Source: an uncultured Chromatiaceae bacterium (GTDB taxonomy: Bacteria; Pseudomonadota; Gammaproteobacteria; Enterobacterales; Alteromonadaceae). Taken from it: a stretch of DNA of 14,477 nucleotides. Made by a program: the position numbers and the translations under genes. The stretch is taken from NCBI GenBank assembly GCA_946482325.1, contig CAMLRA010000097.1, positions 1 to 14,477 of the forward strand, in the 5' to 3' direction. Each line of letters begins with the position of its first letter. Position 1 is the stretch's first letter. A model generated the notes under the pieces. It made no database searches and was not told where the DNA came from. It saw only the letters and a program-made list of their open reading frames with translations. Positions 7,175-14,477 of this stretch are shown in pieces.

Positions 7175-9370
7175 TTAGTTCACCGGTGCTTTCAGACCAC
7201 GGCGGATCAGCAGGCCATCTGTGGTTGGCTCTTTGCCGCGGAAGGCTTTGTAGGCTTCCATCGGGTCTTTGGTGTTACCGACCGACAGGATATTTTTACG
7301 GAAGTTGGCGCCGTTTTCCAGCTTCAGACCACCTTGTTGCTGCACGAATGCAAAGGCATCAGCTGCCAGAATCTCCGACCACATATAAGCGTAATAACCG
7401 GCTGAGTAACCGCCGCCCATTGAGTGGCTGAAGTAAGTTGATTTGTAACGTGGTGGCACGACCGCTAAATCAACACCGTGTTTTTTCAGCGCGTCGGCTT
7501 CAAATTTTTCCACGTCGTCAATTTTGGTACCGGCCGGAATAGAGTGCCATTCCATGTCGACTAACGCCGCGGCCATATATTCCAGTGTGTCGAAACCCTG
7601 GTTGAAGCTGCGCGACTTCATGATTTTTGCCAGCAGTTCAGCCGGGATTGGCTCGCCGGTTTTGTAGTGTTTGGCGTAGTTGCCAATCACGTCCGGGTGC
7701 GCCGCCCAGTCTTCCTGGAAGGTTGACGGGAATTCAACAAAGTCACGCGACACTGAAGTACCGGCCAGCGTCGGGTATTTCACTTTGGAGAAAATGCCGT
7801 GTAAGCCGTGGCCTAATTCGTGGAAAATGGTGGTGACGTTGTCATAGCTGACCAGTGTTGGTTCGCCGGCCGGGCCTTTTGGAATATTCATCACGTTGAC
7901 GACGACTGGCTTGTCGCCGAGTAATTCGCTTTGCTCCACAAAAGAACTCATCCAGGCGCCACCACGTTTGCCTTCGCGGGCGAAGTAATCGGCGTAGAAA
8001 ATCGCCAGGCTGGTGCCATCGGCGTCAAATACTTCGTACGCTTCGACATCCGGGTGATAAACCGGCAGGTCTGGTCGTTTTTTGAAGCTGATGCCAAAGA
8101 GTTTGTTCATGGTGTAGAACACACCGTCGTGTAATACGCGGTTAAATTCGAAGTATGGTTTTACTTCGTTTTCGTCTAAATCGTATTTGGCTTTGCGCAC
8201 TTTCTCGGCGTAGAACTCCCAGTCCCATGGCTGCAGCTCAAAAGTGCCGCCGGTCTGTTTGATCATGTCCTGAATGGCTGCCGCTTCTTTTTTGGTGTTT
8301 TCCACCACAGTCGGCGCCATGCTGCCCAGCATATCCATTACGGCTTTTGGATTTTTCGCCATGCTTTGGTCCAGCGAGAAATGCGCATGGGTGTCAAAGC
8401 CAAGTAACTTGGCACGTTCTGCACGGATTTGCGCTAAACGGGCGACGATAGGACGGTTGTCAGTTTCACCTTTAGTGCCACGGTAAGCCGAGGCTTCCCA
8501 GATTTGCTGGCGCAGTTCGCGGTTTTCCAGCTGGGCTAATGCCGGCTGACGTGTGGTGTTGGTGATTTCAATGATGTACTTGCCGTCCTGGCCTTTGGCC
8601 TTGGCGCCTTCAGCGGCGGCAGCGATTTCGGCCTCAGAGAAACCAGCCAGTTTGGCTTTGTCATCAACAAAAATGGCGATGTCTTTGGTGATTTGCAGCA
8701 GGTTCTGGCTGAACTTCGTGGTCAGCTTTGAACTTTCTTCGTTCAGCGCGCGGATTTGGGTTTTCTGCGCATCATCAAGCAGAGCACCGGCGCGGACAAA
8801 ACGCTCATAAGTCACTTCAGTTAAACGCAGCGATTCCGGATCCAGGTTCAGGCTGGCGCGGTTGTCATACACTGCTTTGACGCGGGCAAACAGCGTTGGG
8901 TTCAGGTTAATGTTGTCGCTGTGCGCCGCCAGTTTTGGCGAAATCTCGGCTTGAATTTTCAGGATCTCAGCATTGCTGTTGGAGCCGGACAGGTTAAAGA
9001 AAATCCCGCTGGCGCGGCCGAGTAAATCGCCGGTTTTTTCCATCGCGACAATGGTATTTTCAAAAGTGGCTGGTTCAGCGTTGTTGGCGATGGCGTCGAT
9101 TTCTTTGGCGTGTTCTTCAATGCCCTGCAGCATGGCAGGCAGGAAGTGCTCAGTTTTGATTTTGTCGAATTCCGGCGCTTGATACTGCAGCGAACTGCGT
9201 TTCAGTAACGGATTCTCTGCAGTGACGGCTGCCGGTGCAGCTTCAGTTTTGGCGGCTGCAGCTTCGGCCGGCGCCGCAGCTTTTTGCTCTGGCGCGGCTG
9301 GTTTGTTGTCCGTACAGGCACCTAAAGCCAATACAGTGGCGACTGTGGTCGCAACAAGAGTTTTTTTCAT
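7175..9370 (-). CDS. dcp: Peptidyl-dipeptidase Dcp, M3 zinc metallopeptidase, lipoprotein
   Basis: Cleaves dipeptides from the C-termini of peptides. The 731-residue protein starts MKKTLVATTVATVLALGACT. LGAC at 16-19 is a lipobox, so Cys19 should be lipidated; Thr at +2 suggests outer-membrane sorting. A low-complexity Ala/Pro/Glu tether (about 22-50) follows, then the M3 domain. Zinc site: FHELGHGLHG with His517, Glu518 and His521, and the third ligand Glu546 in DFVEFPSTFQEDW, the same +29 spacing as in thimet-type enzymes. The C-terminal substrate region HSMGGGYSAGYYAYMWSEILAADAF (about 649-673) is typical. I chose ATG 9368-9370, with AGAGGA about 10 bases upstream, because it gives the signal peptide; a start six codons earlier lacks this support. 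E. coli Dcp has no lipobox, so peptides would be processed in the envelope here. Confidence 0.95.
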   Translation of the reverse strand: MKKTLVATTVATVLALGACTDNKPAAPEQKAAAPAEAAAAKTEAAPAAVTAENPLLKRSSLQYQAPEFDKIKTEHFLPAMLQGIEEHAKEIDAIANNAEPATFENTIVAMEKTGDLLGRASGIFFNLSGSNSNAEILKIQAEISPKLAAHSDNINLNPTLFARVKAVYDNRASLNLDPESLRLTEVTYERFVRAGALLDDAQKTQIRALNEESSKLTTKFSQNLLQITKDIAIFVDDKAKLAGFSEAEIAAAAEGAKAKGQDGKYIIEITNTTRQPALAQLENRELRQQIWEASAYRGTKGETDNRPIVARLAQIRAERAKLLGFDTHAHFSLDQSMAKNPKAVMDMLGSMAPTVVENTKKEAAAIQDMIKQTGGTFELQPWDWEFYAEKVRKAKYDLDENEVKPYFEFNRVLHDGVFYTMNKLFGISFKKRPDLPVYHPDVEAYEVFDADGTSLAIFYADYFAREGKRGGAWMSSFVEQSELLGDKPVVVNVMNIPKGPAGEPTLVSYDNVTTIFHELGHGLHGIFSKVKYPTLAGTSVSRDFVEFPSTFQEDWAAHPDVIGNYAKHYKTGEPIPAELLAKIMKSRSFNQGFDTLEYMAAALVDMEWHSIPAGTKIDDVEKFEADALKKHGVDLAVVPPRYKSTYFSHSMGGGYSAGYYAYMWSEILAADAFAFVQQQGGLKLENGANFRKNILSVGNTKDPMEAYKAFRGKEPTTDGLLIRRGLKAPVN

Positions 9371-9509
9371 CGTAGGGTCCTCTGGCACAGAAGTTTGACT
9401 ATGGTTATCTCTGGAATTCGTGTCCCGAGTATGCCAAATACTGTGACAATATCACGAATTTTTTGCAGCCAATGGCAGGCAAACTGCGCCGAATGGAGAT
9501 AAACACAGG
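9371..9509. promoter_or_regulatory. Divergent control region between dcp and the binding-protein operon
   Basis: This 139-base gap holds the promoters for dcp and for the plus-strand operon. It contains nested dyads: AATTCGTG (9415-9422) with CACGAATT (9453-9460), AGTAT (9428-9432) with ATACT (9438-9442), and GTGA (9443-9446) with TCAC (9452-9455). These may be operators or a hairpin. I found no convincing sigma70 pair in either direction. Confidence 0.35.
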
Positions 9510-10226
9510 GTGAAACTGCACAAATGGCTGCGATGTCTCAGGTTTGGTGCTTTGCTGGGTGGTGTCAGCATCTACTGCGGCATCGTGGTGGCAGCGTCAC
9601 CTGTGATGCATATCGGTACTCTGACGCAGGTGTCACCGCAACATCCGCTGGTGTTAAAACTGCAACAAGCCTACCAGAACATTGGTTTGCAGATGCAGCT
9701 GGAAACCATGCCGCTGGAACGATTACGCCTTGAAGCCGCCCGCGGTGTGTTGGTTGATGGCAATCTGGCCGCTGCCGCAAGTTTGCAGCAAGTGATCCCT
9801 GAGCTCATTCGTATTCCGGTGCAGGTGTATCAGCTGGAGTTAACGGCATTTGTCCACGATCCTCAGTTAAAGCCCGCGCAATGGACGGATTTGCAGTCGT
9901 TACGCGTCGCTTATATGGCCGGAATGTTGTCCGTTGAAACGCGGTTAAAACAACATCAGGTTAAAACACTGACGGCTGTACTGACGCTGGAGCAGGCGCT
10001 GCAATATGTCGCCAAAGGCCGGGTTGATGTCGCGGTATTGCCGAGAGCTGAAGCCGAATATGTGTTGCGACAGTTGCCAAACTCACAGTTGCAGGTTGTA
10101 TTGCCTGCACTGGAACAATTACCGATGTATCACTACATTCATCAGAAGCATCAGGCGCTGGTTGGTCCGCTGACCGCGCAATTACGACAAATCATGGCGC
10201 CAGTCGAGACGACCGGACTGCATTAA
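9510..10226 (+). CDS. Small periplasmic substrate-binding (PBPb-like) protein
   Basis: A 238-residue exported protein of the amino-acid-binding-protein fold. The N-terminus has basic residues (KLHKWLRCLR), a hydrophobic stretch (FGALLGGVSIYCGIVVA) and likely cleavage near VAAS (about residues 27-30). The mature protein opens with the strand MHIGTLTQ. A central LQSLRVAYMAGMLS resembles the DLKGKRVGV step of these proteins, and GRVDVAVLPRAEAEYVL matches the late GRvDaavl segment. It is shorter than transport binding proteins and no permease or ATPase is nearby, so a sensory role is more likely than uptake. The start is GTG 9510 with GGAG (9495-9498) about 11 bases upstream. It leads a tight three-gene operon with a GNAT gene 12 bases on and an EAL phosphodiesterase. 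The ligand is unknown. Confidence 0.8.
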   Translation: MKLHKWLRCLRFGALLGGVSIYCGIVVAASPVMHIGTLTQVSPQHPLVLKLQQAYQNIGLQMQLETMPLERLRLEAARGVLVDGNLAAAASLQQVIPELIRIPVQVYQLELTAFVHDPQLKPAQWTDLQSLRVAYMAGMLSVETRLKQHQVKTLTAVLTLEQALQYVAKGRVDVAVLPRAEAEYVLRQLPNSQLQVVLPALEQLPMYHYIHQKHQALVGPLTAQLRQIMAPVETTGLH

Positions 10227-10238
10227 GCGGAGCTTTGT

Positions 10239-10673
10239 ATGTATCGTATGACCGAAGTTGAACTGACAGATCCGGCGCTGGTGGCATTATTTGCCAAACT
10301 GGCCAACGCATTAGGCCATACACAGGGCGACGAGCCTGAAAAACTCAGCTTTGCAGACGCCGGATTGTTGCTGGCCGTGGTCGCCTGGCATGATGGCCAG
10401 GCAGTCGGTTGCGGTTTATTAAGGCGCGAGGACACCCGCCGCGCCGAAATCAAACGGATGTATTCCAGTGAGCCAGGCGTCGGTTCGGCCGTGTTACACT
10501 ATCTGGAACAAAAAGCGCGCAGCCAGGGATTCAGTTCGGTGCTGGCCACAGCGCGCATTATCAACAGTAAAGCGCTGAACTTTTATCTGCATAAAGGTTT
10601 TAAAAAATGTCCCTCTTATGGCAAGTATCGCTACAGTTCTCAGACTTTCAGCATGGAAAAACCATTGAATTAA
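10239..10673 (+). CDS. GNAT-family acetyltransferase with shortened acetyl-CoA loop
   Basis: A 144-residue GNAT protein. The family frame is clear: VAWHDGQAVGCGLL, then AEIKRMY (69-75), LEQKARSQGFSSVLATA (about 89-105), ALNFYLHKGFKKCPSYGKY (112-130) and the terminal MEKPL. Between RMY and AVL, where relatives carry a loop like VRPEARGRGIGRALL, this one has only SSEPGVGSAVL. It is about four residues shorter and lacks the Arg/Gln of the R/Q-x-x-G-x-G signature, although G-V-G remains. Activity is therefore uncertain. ATG 10239 has GGAG six bases upstream and follows the previous stop by 12 bases. The EAL gene starts 22 bases after its stop, so it is the middle gene of an operon. Its substrate is unknown. 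Confidence 0.85.
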   Translation: MYRMTEVELTDPALVALFAKLANALGHTQGDEPEKLSFADAGLLLAVVAWHDGQAVGCGLLRREDTRRAEIKRMYSSEPGVGSAVLHYLEQKARSQGFSSVLATARIINSKALNFYLHKGFKKCPSYGKYRYSSQTFSMEKPLN

Positions 10674-10695
10674 CCGCAGCGCCGGAGTTGGTGTT

Positions 10696-13290
10696 TTGAA
10701 ATCACCGGTCGTCCTGCCCAAAGCTTTGTGGCTGAGCGGTCTGGTGTTGTTGGCCGTGGTAACCTCGTGTCTGTATCTGATGTTTGGCAGTGGCCGTGAT
10801 GATCTGGCACCGCAGCCGGTGCAGGTCTGGTTGTTGCAGGATGGCGCCGTACAAAGCCCGCAGCAAGCCCGTCAAATCCCGCCAGAGCGCTGGCAATTAT
10901 TAACAGAACCAAGCCAGCCGTTGGGCTATGGGCTGGGAACGCTTTGGTTCCGGTTGGTGCTCGAGCCGCGCGATGGTTATGTATTGTCACTCGAAGCGCC
11001 TTTTTTGGATGAAGTTGATTTTTATTTGGTAACGCCAGACGACCAGGTGTTGCTGCAAATGCACAGCGGCGACCAGCGGCCTTTTGCCAACCGGTTGATC
11101 CCGGCCAGCAGCCTGATGTTTCCGGTTACAGCCAGCTGGCAGCAAAACAACGCCGAGTTGCTGGTGCGGCTGAACAACGTTGGCCAGAGTGTATTGCCGC
11201 TGCGTTATGTGGCTAAGGATGCCGCTCTGCAACAGGCGGCGCGCCAGCAAATGCTGCATAGTTTTTTCCTCGGTATTTTATTGTTTGCCGCTTTGCTCGC
11301 GGTGTTGCTGGCAACAGTGACCCGTCAGCACAGTCTGCATCTGTTCAGTGGTTTGCTGTTGTGTATCACCGCAGTGCAGGCTGAGCTTAATGGTTTGCCA
11401 TTTCAGTGGTTGTGGCCAGAAACACCGGGCTGGAACCGGTTGACGGAATGGTGTTTGCCGCTTGCCATATTCTGCTGCAGTGGTTTTGTCCGCAGTTATT
11501 TTCAGCTGAGTACCGGCTGGTTAGCGCGTTGGTTTGGCTTGCTGATGGCCGTTGCGGTGTTGTTATTCGTCGCCACGCAGGTCAGCGCTTTGTTACAGTC
11601 ATACGCCTGGCAGAGTCAGCTGAAACAGCTGGCGGTGTATCTGATGCAGCTGTGTGTGCTGGTCACTTTAATCACCGGTCTGTGGATGCTGAAAACCCAG
11701 CGGCGCAAAGCCGTGTTGTTTTTGTTGCCAATGTCTGTACTGATGCTCAGCGTGATACTGGCTGCACTCAGGGCTTTGGGTGTAATCGCTGAGTCAGCTT
11801 TAACACGCTCGGCGCTGGAGCTGGGGACGACGCTTGCTGCTGTGCTGATGACCAGCAGTCTGGTGCTCGGTATCTATCTGGAAAAAGCCTGGCAGGCGCA
11901 GGTACAACAAGCCTTGCTGGAGCGGAATGAGCAGCTGAGCAAACTGCAGCAGCTGGAACTGAACCGCTCGAAAATTGCGCCATTTTATGGCCTGGGTTCC
12001 CGGCTTGCGCTGGTGGAATTGCTCAATTACGAACTGCAGCAACACAGGTCCCGATATCGGTTGTTATTGCTCGAATTTAAGCAATATAGCCGCATTGAAG
12101 CGGTGTTGGGCCGGCGTCAGGCAACGGCTATTGTGAACGCTTATGTCGACTCATTATTGGTGTTGTGCCAGCGTCACGGCACTGCGGTGGTGAGTCTTGG
12201 CGCAGAGCGGCATCAAACATTGTTCTCGCTGGCGACAGACCGATTTGCGTTGTTAGTTCAGCACTCTGATTTTGTGCCTGTGCTGACCGGCATCCGCAAA
12301 CTGCTGCATCAGAAATTTACCGTGGACGGTTTTACCCCCGACTTCAAACCACATTACGCCTCAGTCACTGTCAGCAACGAATTTGGCCAGGATGCGGAAG
12401 AGCTGATTGCTCATGCGGCGCTGGCGATCACTTTTGTACAAAAGACCGCCGGTCACCTTGGTTATCAACATCAGCTTGGCGCTGACAGCCGGCAGCGGCT
12501 GGCCCTGGTGGCCGGTCTGGCACACGCCTGTAATGCCGGTCAGTTCAGTTTGTTGTTTCAGCCGTTGCTGCAGGTCAGCACGCAGCAGCCTTTTGGTGCT
12601 GAGGCCTTTATCCGCTGGCAACATCCACAATTTGGCCCGGTATCGCCGGCGGTATTTATTCCGCTGGCAGAAGAGGCGGGGCTGATGAGTAGCATCACTG
12701 CCTGGGTCTATAAAGAAGTGCGCAAAGTGCAGAATCAGTGGCTGGAACAACGCATTCTGTTGCCCATTTCGATGAACCTGTCGGCGCAGGATTTAGAAAA
12801 TCCGGCGCTCATCAACAGCATTTTGCAGCATGAACAAAAATATCCGCCGGCGCAGCGGGTGAAATTTGAACTGGCTGAAAGTGCTTTGGCACCGGATTCG
12901 CCGGCGGTACACAAATCGCTGCAGCTGCTGAAACAGGCTGGCAGCATCCTGGTAATGGACGATTTTGGTGCTGGTCAGTCGATGCTGACCAAACTCGGTA
13001 ATTTACCGGTCAGTGAACTGAAAATTGATATGGCGCTGCTGACGATGCTGGATACTCACCGTGAGCAGCTGCTGGCTGGTGCAATCAAACTGGGTAAAGC
13101 GCTGGAAATGACAGTGATTTGTGAAGGCGTCGAGCAACAACGCCAGCTGGATTTCCTGACCTTAAACGGCATCGATGCAGTGCAGGGCTATTTGATTGCC
13201 CGGCCGATGCCTGCGGCTGAAGTGCCGCGCTGGCTGGCAAAACAGCAGGGAAAACAGGCTGCGCTGACAAACCAGCCACAGCAGGCCTGA
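10696..13290 (+). CDS. 7TMR-DISM membrane sensor with degenerate GGDEF and active-looking EAL: c-di-GMP phosphodiesterase
   Basis: An 864-residue inner-membrane signalling enzyme. Order: signal anchor (about 11-30); periplasmic 7TMR-DISMED2-like sensor (about 35-175, LWFRLVLE, LSLEAPFLDEVDFYLV); about seven membrane spans (about 188-394); coiled coil (about 396-424); GGDEF remnant (about 452-590); EAL (about 600-850). The GGDEF signature is ATDRF (513-517), so no cyclase activity is expected. All EAL catalytic positions are present: Glu636 in EAF, Asn694, Glu725, Asp755-Asp756 in DDFGAG, Lys776, Glu810 and Gln830, with spacings close to RocR. I infer hydrolysis of c-di-GMP to pGpG, tuned by a periplasmic ligand. 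The start is TTG 10696, set by GGAG at 10684-10687, which is 8 bases upstream. As third gene of the operon it may take its signal from the binding protein encoded first. Confidence 0.93.
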   Translation: MKSPVVLPKALWLSGLVLLAVVTSCLYLMFGSGRDDLAPQPVQVWLLQDGAVQSPQQARQIPPERWQLLTEPSQPLGYGLGTLWFRLVLEPRDGYVLSLEAPFLDEVDFYLVTPDDQVLLQMHSGDQRPFANRLIPASSLMFPVTASWQQNNAELLVRLNNVGQSVLPLRYVAKDAALQQAARQQMLHSFFLGILLFAALLAVLLATVTRQHSLHLFSGLLLCITAVQAELNGLPFQWLWPETPGWNRLTEWCLPLAIFCCSGFVRSYFQLSTGWLARWFGLLMAVAVLLFVATQVSALLQSYAWQSQLKQLAVYLMQLCVLVTLITGLWMLKTQRRKAVLFLLPMSVLMLSVILAALRALGVIAESALTRSALELGTTLAAVLMTSSLVLGIYLEKAWQAQVQQALLERNEQLSKLQQLELNRSKIAPFYGLGSRLALVELLNYELQQHRSRYRLLLLEFKQYSRIEAVLGRRQATAIVNAYVDSLLVLCQRHGTAVVSLGAERHQTLFSLATDRFALLVQHSDFVPVLTGIRKLLHQKFTVDGFTPDFKPHYASVTVSNEFGQDAEELIAHAALAITFVQKTAGHLGYQHQLGADSRQRLALVAGLAHACNAGQFSLLFQPLLQVSTQQPFGAEAFIRWQHPQFGPVSPAVFIPLAEEAGLMSSITAWVYKEVRKVQNQWLEQRILLPISMNLSAQDLENPALINSILQHEQKYPPAQRVKFELAESALAPDSPAVHKSLQLLKQAGSILVMDDFGAGQSMLTKLGNLPVSELKIDMALLTMLDTHREQLLAGAIKLGKALEMTVICEGVEQQRQLDFLTLNGIDAVQGYLIARPMPAAEVPRWLAKQQGKQAALTNQPQQA

Positions 13291-13329
13291 GGCAGATGAG
13301 AGTCCGGGCTGCCGGATCCGCACCAGCCC

Positions 13330-13358
13330 TTGAGATGCGTGTCGTGCTGCCCCATTAT
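13330..13358 (+). promoter_or_regulatory. Possible sigma70 promoter for prlC
   Basis: TTGAGA (13330-13335) matches the -35 consensus at five of six positions. After a 17-base spacer comes CATTAT (13353-13358), four of six at -10. It sits 50 bases before the prlC ATG. A GCCCG-GCATT-CGGGC hairpin (13372-13386) without T-run lies in the presumed leader. No terminator with a T-run separates the EAL gene from prlC, so readthrough is possible. Confidence 0.35.
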
Positions 13359-13408
13359 ATGTGTATCTCCGGCCCGGCATTCGGGCGCTTCGACTTTGCA
13401 GGTTCGCT

Positions 13409-14477
13409 ATGAGCAATATCCTTTTAGAATTTACCGGTTTACCTCCTTTTAGTCAGATCACGCCCGATGCGGTCAAACCGGCGGTGGAACAAGCCTTAGA
13501 GCGCTGCCGCGTTGCGGTGGAGCAGGCTGTCGCCACCCGGCCTGTCAGCTGGCAGAGTCTGTGTGCCACTGAAGAAAGCGCCGACCACTTAAGCCGGCTC
13601 TGGTCGCCGGTGTCGCATTTAAACTCGGTGTTGTCCTCGCCCGAACTGCGCGAAGCCTATGAAAGTTGTCTGCCGCTGTTATCCGATTACAGCACCTGGG
13701 TCGGCCAGCATGAAGGTCTGTATCAGGCTTATCAGGAACTGGCACAAAGTGCCGAATACGCCACCTTAACGCCGGCGCAGCAAAAAGTTATTCAGAACGC
13801 ATTACGCGATTTTAAATTGTCCGGCATCGGTTTGCCGGAGGCGAAAAAACAACGGTACGGCGAAATTCAAAGCCGCAGTTCAGATTTGGCGTCCACGTTC
13901 TCCAATCATTGTCTCGATGCAACGCAGGCCTGGTTTAAGCAGGTCACGGATATCTCCGAATTAACCGGTTTGCCGGAAGACGCGTTATTGGCGGCACAGG
14001 AAGCCGCGCAGGCGCGTGAAGTTGACGGTTATGTGTTTACACTGGAATTCCCCAGTTATATCGCGGTGATGACTTATGCCGACAACGCGGCGCTACGGCA
14101 GGAAATGTACAGTGCGTATTGCACCCGCGCTTCGGACCAGGGCCCGACTGCCGGTCAGTTTGATAACAGCCCGCTGATTGAAGAGACGCTGGCACTGCGG
14201 CATGAACTCGCGCAATTGCTCGATTTTAACAATGCGGCGGAAGAATCTCTTGCCACTAAAATGGCAGAAAGCCCGCAACAAGTGCTGGATTTCCTCGAAG
14301 ATTTAGCGCGTCGGGCTAAGCCGCAGGCGCAGCAGGATTTGGCCGAGCTGACGGCTTTTGCCAAAGCTGAATATGGCGTCGGTGAGCTGAATGCCTGGGA
14401 CGTCACTTATTACGCCGAAAAACTGAAAATGGCGAAATACGCCATCAATGACGAACTGCTGCGGCCTTATTTCCCGC
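13409..14477 (+). CDS. prlC: Oligopeptidase A, M3 zinc metallopeptidase, 3' end off the window
   Basis: The first 356 residues of a PrlC/OpdA-type cytoplasmic oligopeptidase, which degrades short peptides including cleaved signal peptides. The start MSNILLEFTGLPPFSQITPD is the family N-terminus, followed by the helical M3 N-domain (LNSVLSSPELREAYESCLPL, IQNALRDFKLSGIGLP, YADNAALRQEMYSAYCTRAS). The reading ends at WDVTYYAEKLKMAKYAINDELLRPYF, which matches the equivalent WDWEFYAEKVRKAKYDLDENEVKPYF of the Dcp in this window. The HEXXH zinc site should lie about 110 residues beyond the edge and cannot be checked. ATG 13409-13411 has a modest AGG about 6 bases upstream. There is no signal peptide, as expected. 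Full length is normally about 680 residues. Other M3 subfamilies are possible, but the N-terminal match favours PrlC. Confidence 0.93.
   Translation, partial: MSNILLEFTGLPPFSQITPDAVKPAVEQALERCRVAVEQAVATRPVSWQSLCATEESADHLSRLWSPVSHLNSVLSSPELREAYESCLPLLSDYSTWVGQHEGLYQAYQELAQSAEYATLTPAQQKVIQNALRDFKLSGIGLPEAKKQRYGEIQSRSSDLASTFSNHCLDATQAWFKQVTDISELTGLPEDALLAAQEAAQAREVDGYVFTLEFPSYIAVMTYADNAALRQEMYSAYCTRASDQGPTAGQFDNSPLIEETLALRHELAQLLDFNNAAEESLATKMAESPQQVLDFLEDLARRAKPQAQQDLAELTAFAKAEYGVGELNAWDVTYYAEKLKMAKYAINDELLRPYFP

Noticed and set aside
9442..9455. CRP site TGTGA...TCAC upstream of the binding-protein operon
   Set aside because: The half-sites are separated by 5 bases, not the required 6, and the right half lacks its final A.

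Overview
The window looks like chromosomal DNA from a gammaproteobacterium, most likely a Rheinheimera/Alishewanella-type relative. The grounds are a Dcp-type lipoprotein peptidase, an oligopeptidase A (PrlC), a 7TMR-DISM/EAL phosphodiesterase, moderate-to-high GC, compact operons and an FNR-type box. This placement is by gestalt, not by a search. I see no insertion sequence, phage gene, CRISPR array, tRNA or rRNA.

Layout. 1-1482 (minus) is a GMC-family FAD oxidoreductase that runs off the left edge, divergent from a LysR regulator at 1596-2519 (plus) that probably controls it. 2520-2847 holds no gene I can recognise. 2848-4214 (plus) is a secreted serine alpha/beta-hydrolase broken by an in-frame TGA and a one-base deletion. 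It converges on and slightly overlaps a minus-strand pair: a DUF900-type serine hydrolase (5098-6252) followed 17 bases later by an SH3b plus pesticin-type muramidase (4202-5080). Neither has a signal peptide. A GNAT acetyltransferase (6360-6794, minus) lies upstream of the pair.

6795-7174 is the least ordinary stretch. It has two separate intrinsic terminators. The one next to dcp ends dcp; the other (6962-6988) has no annotated gene to serve. Between them on the minus strand lie a near-perfect FNR box, a hexamer at -10 exactly where a class II FNR promoter would put it, a bulged hairpin and a U-rich tail. This fits an undescribed anaerobically induced small RNA of about 93 nt. Its single-stranded segment has 11 consecutive bases complementary to the Shine-Dalgarno region of the downstream GNAT gene.

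7175-9370 (minus) is dcp, a zinc M3 peptidase with a lipoprotein signal. Divergent from it is a tight plus-strand operon: a small periplasmic binding protein (9510-10226), a GNAT protein with a shortened acetyl-CoA loop (10239-10673), and an 864-residue membrane c-di-GMP phosphodiesterase (10696-13290) with a complete EAL site but a dead GGDEF. The binding protein may supply the ligand signal for the phosphodiesterase. The window closes with the first 356 residues of prlC (13409-14477, plus), a second M3 peptidase.
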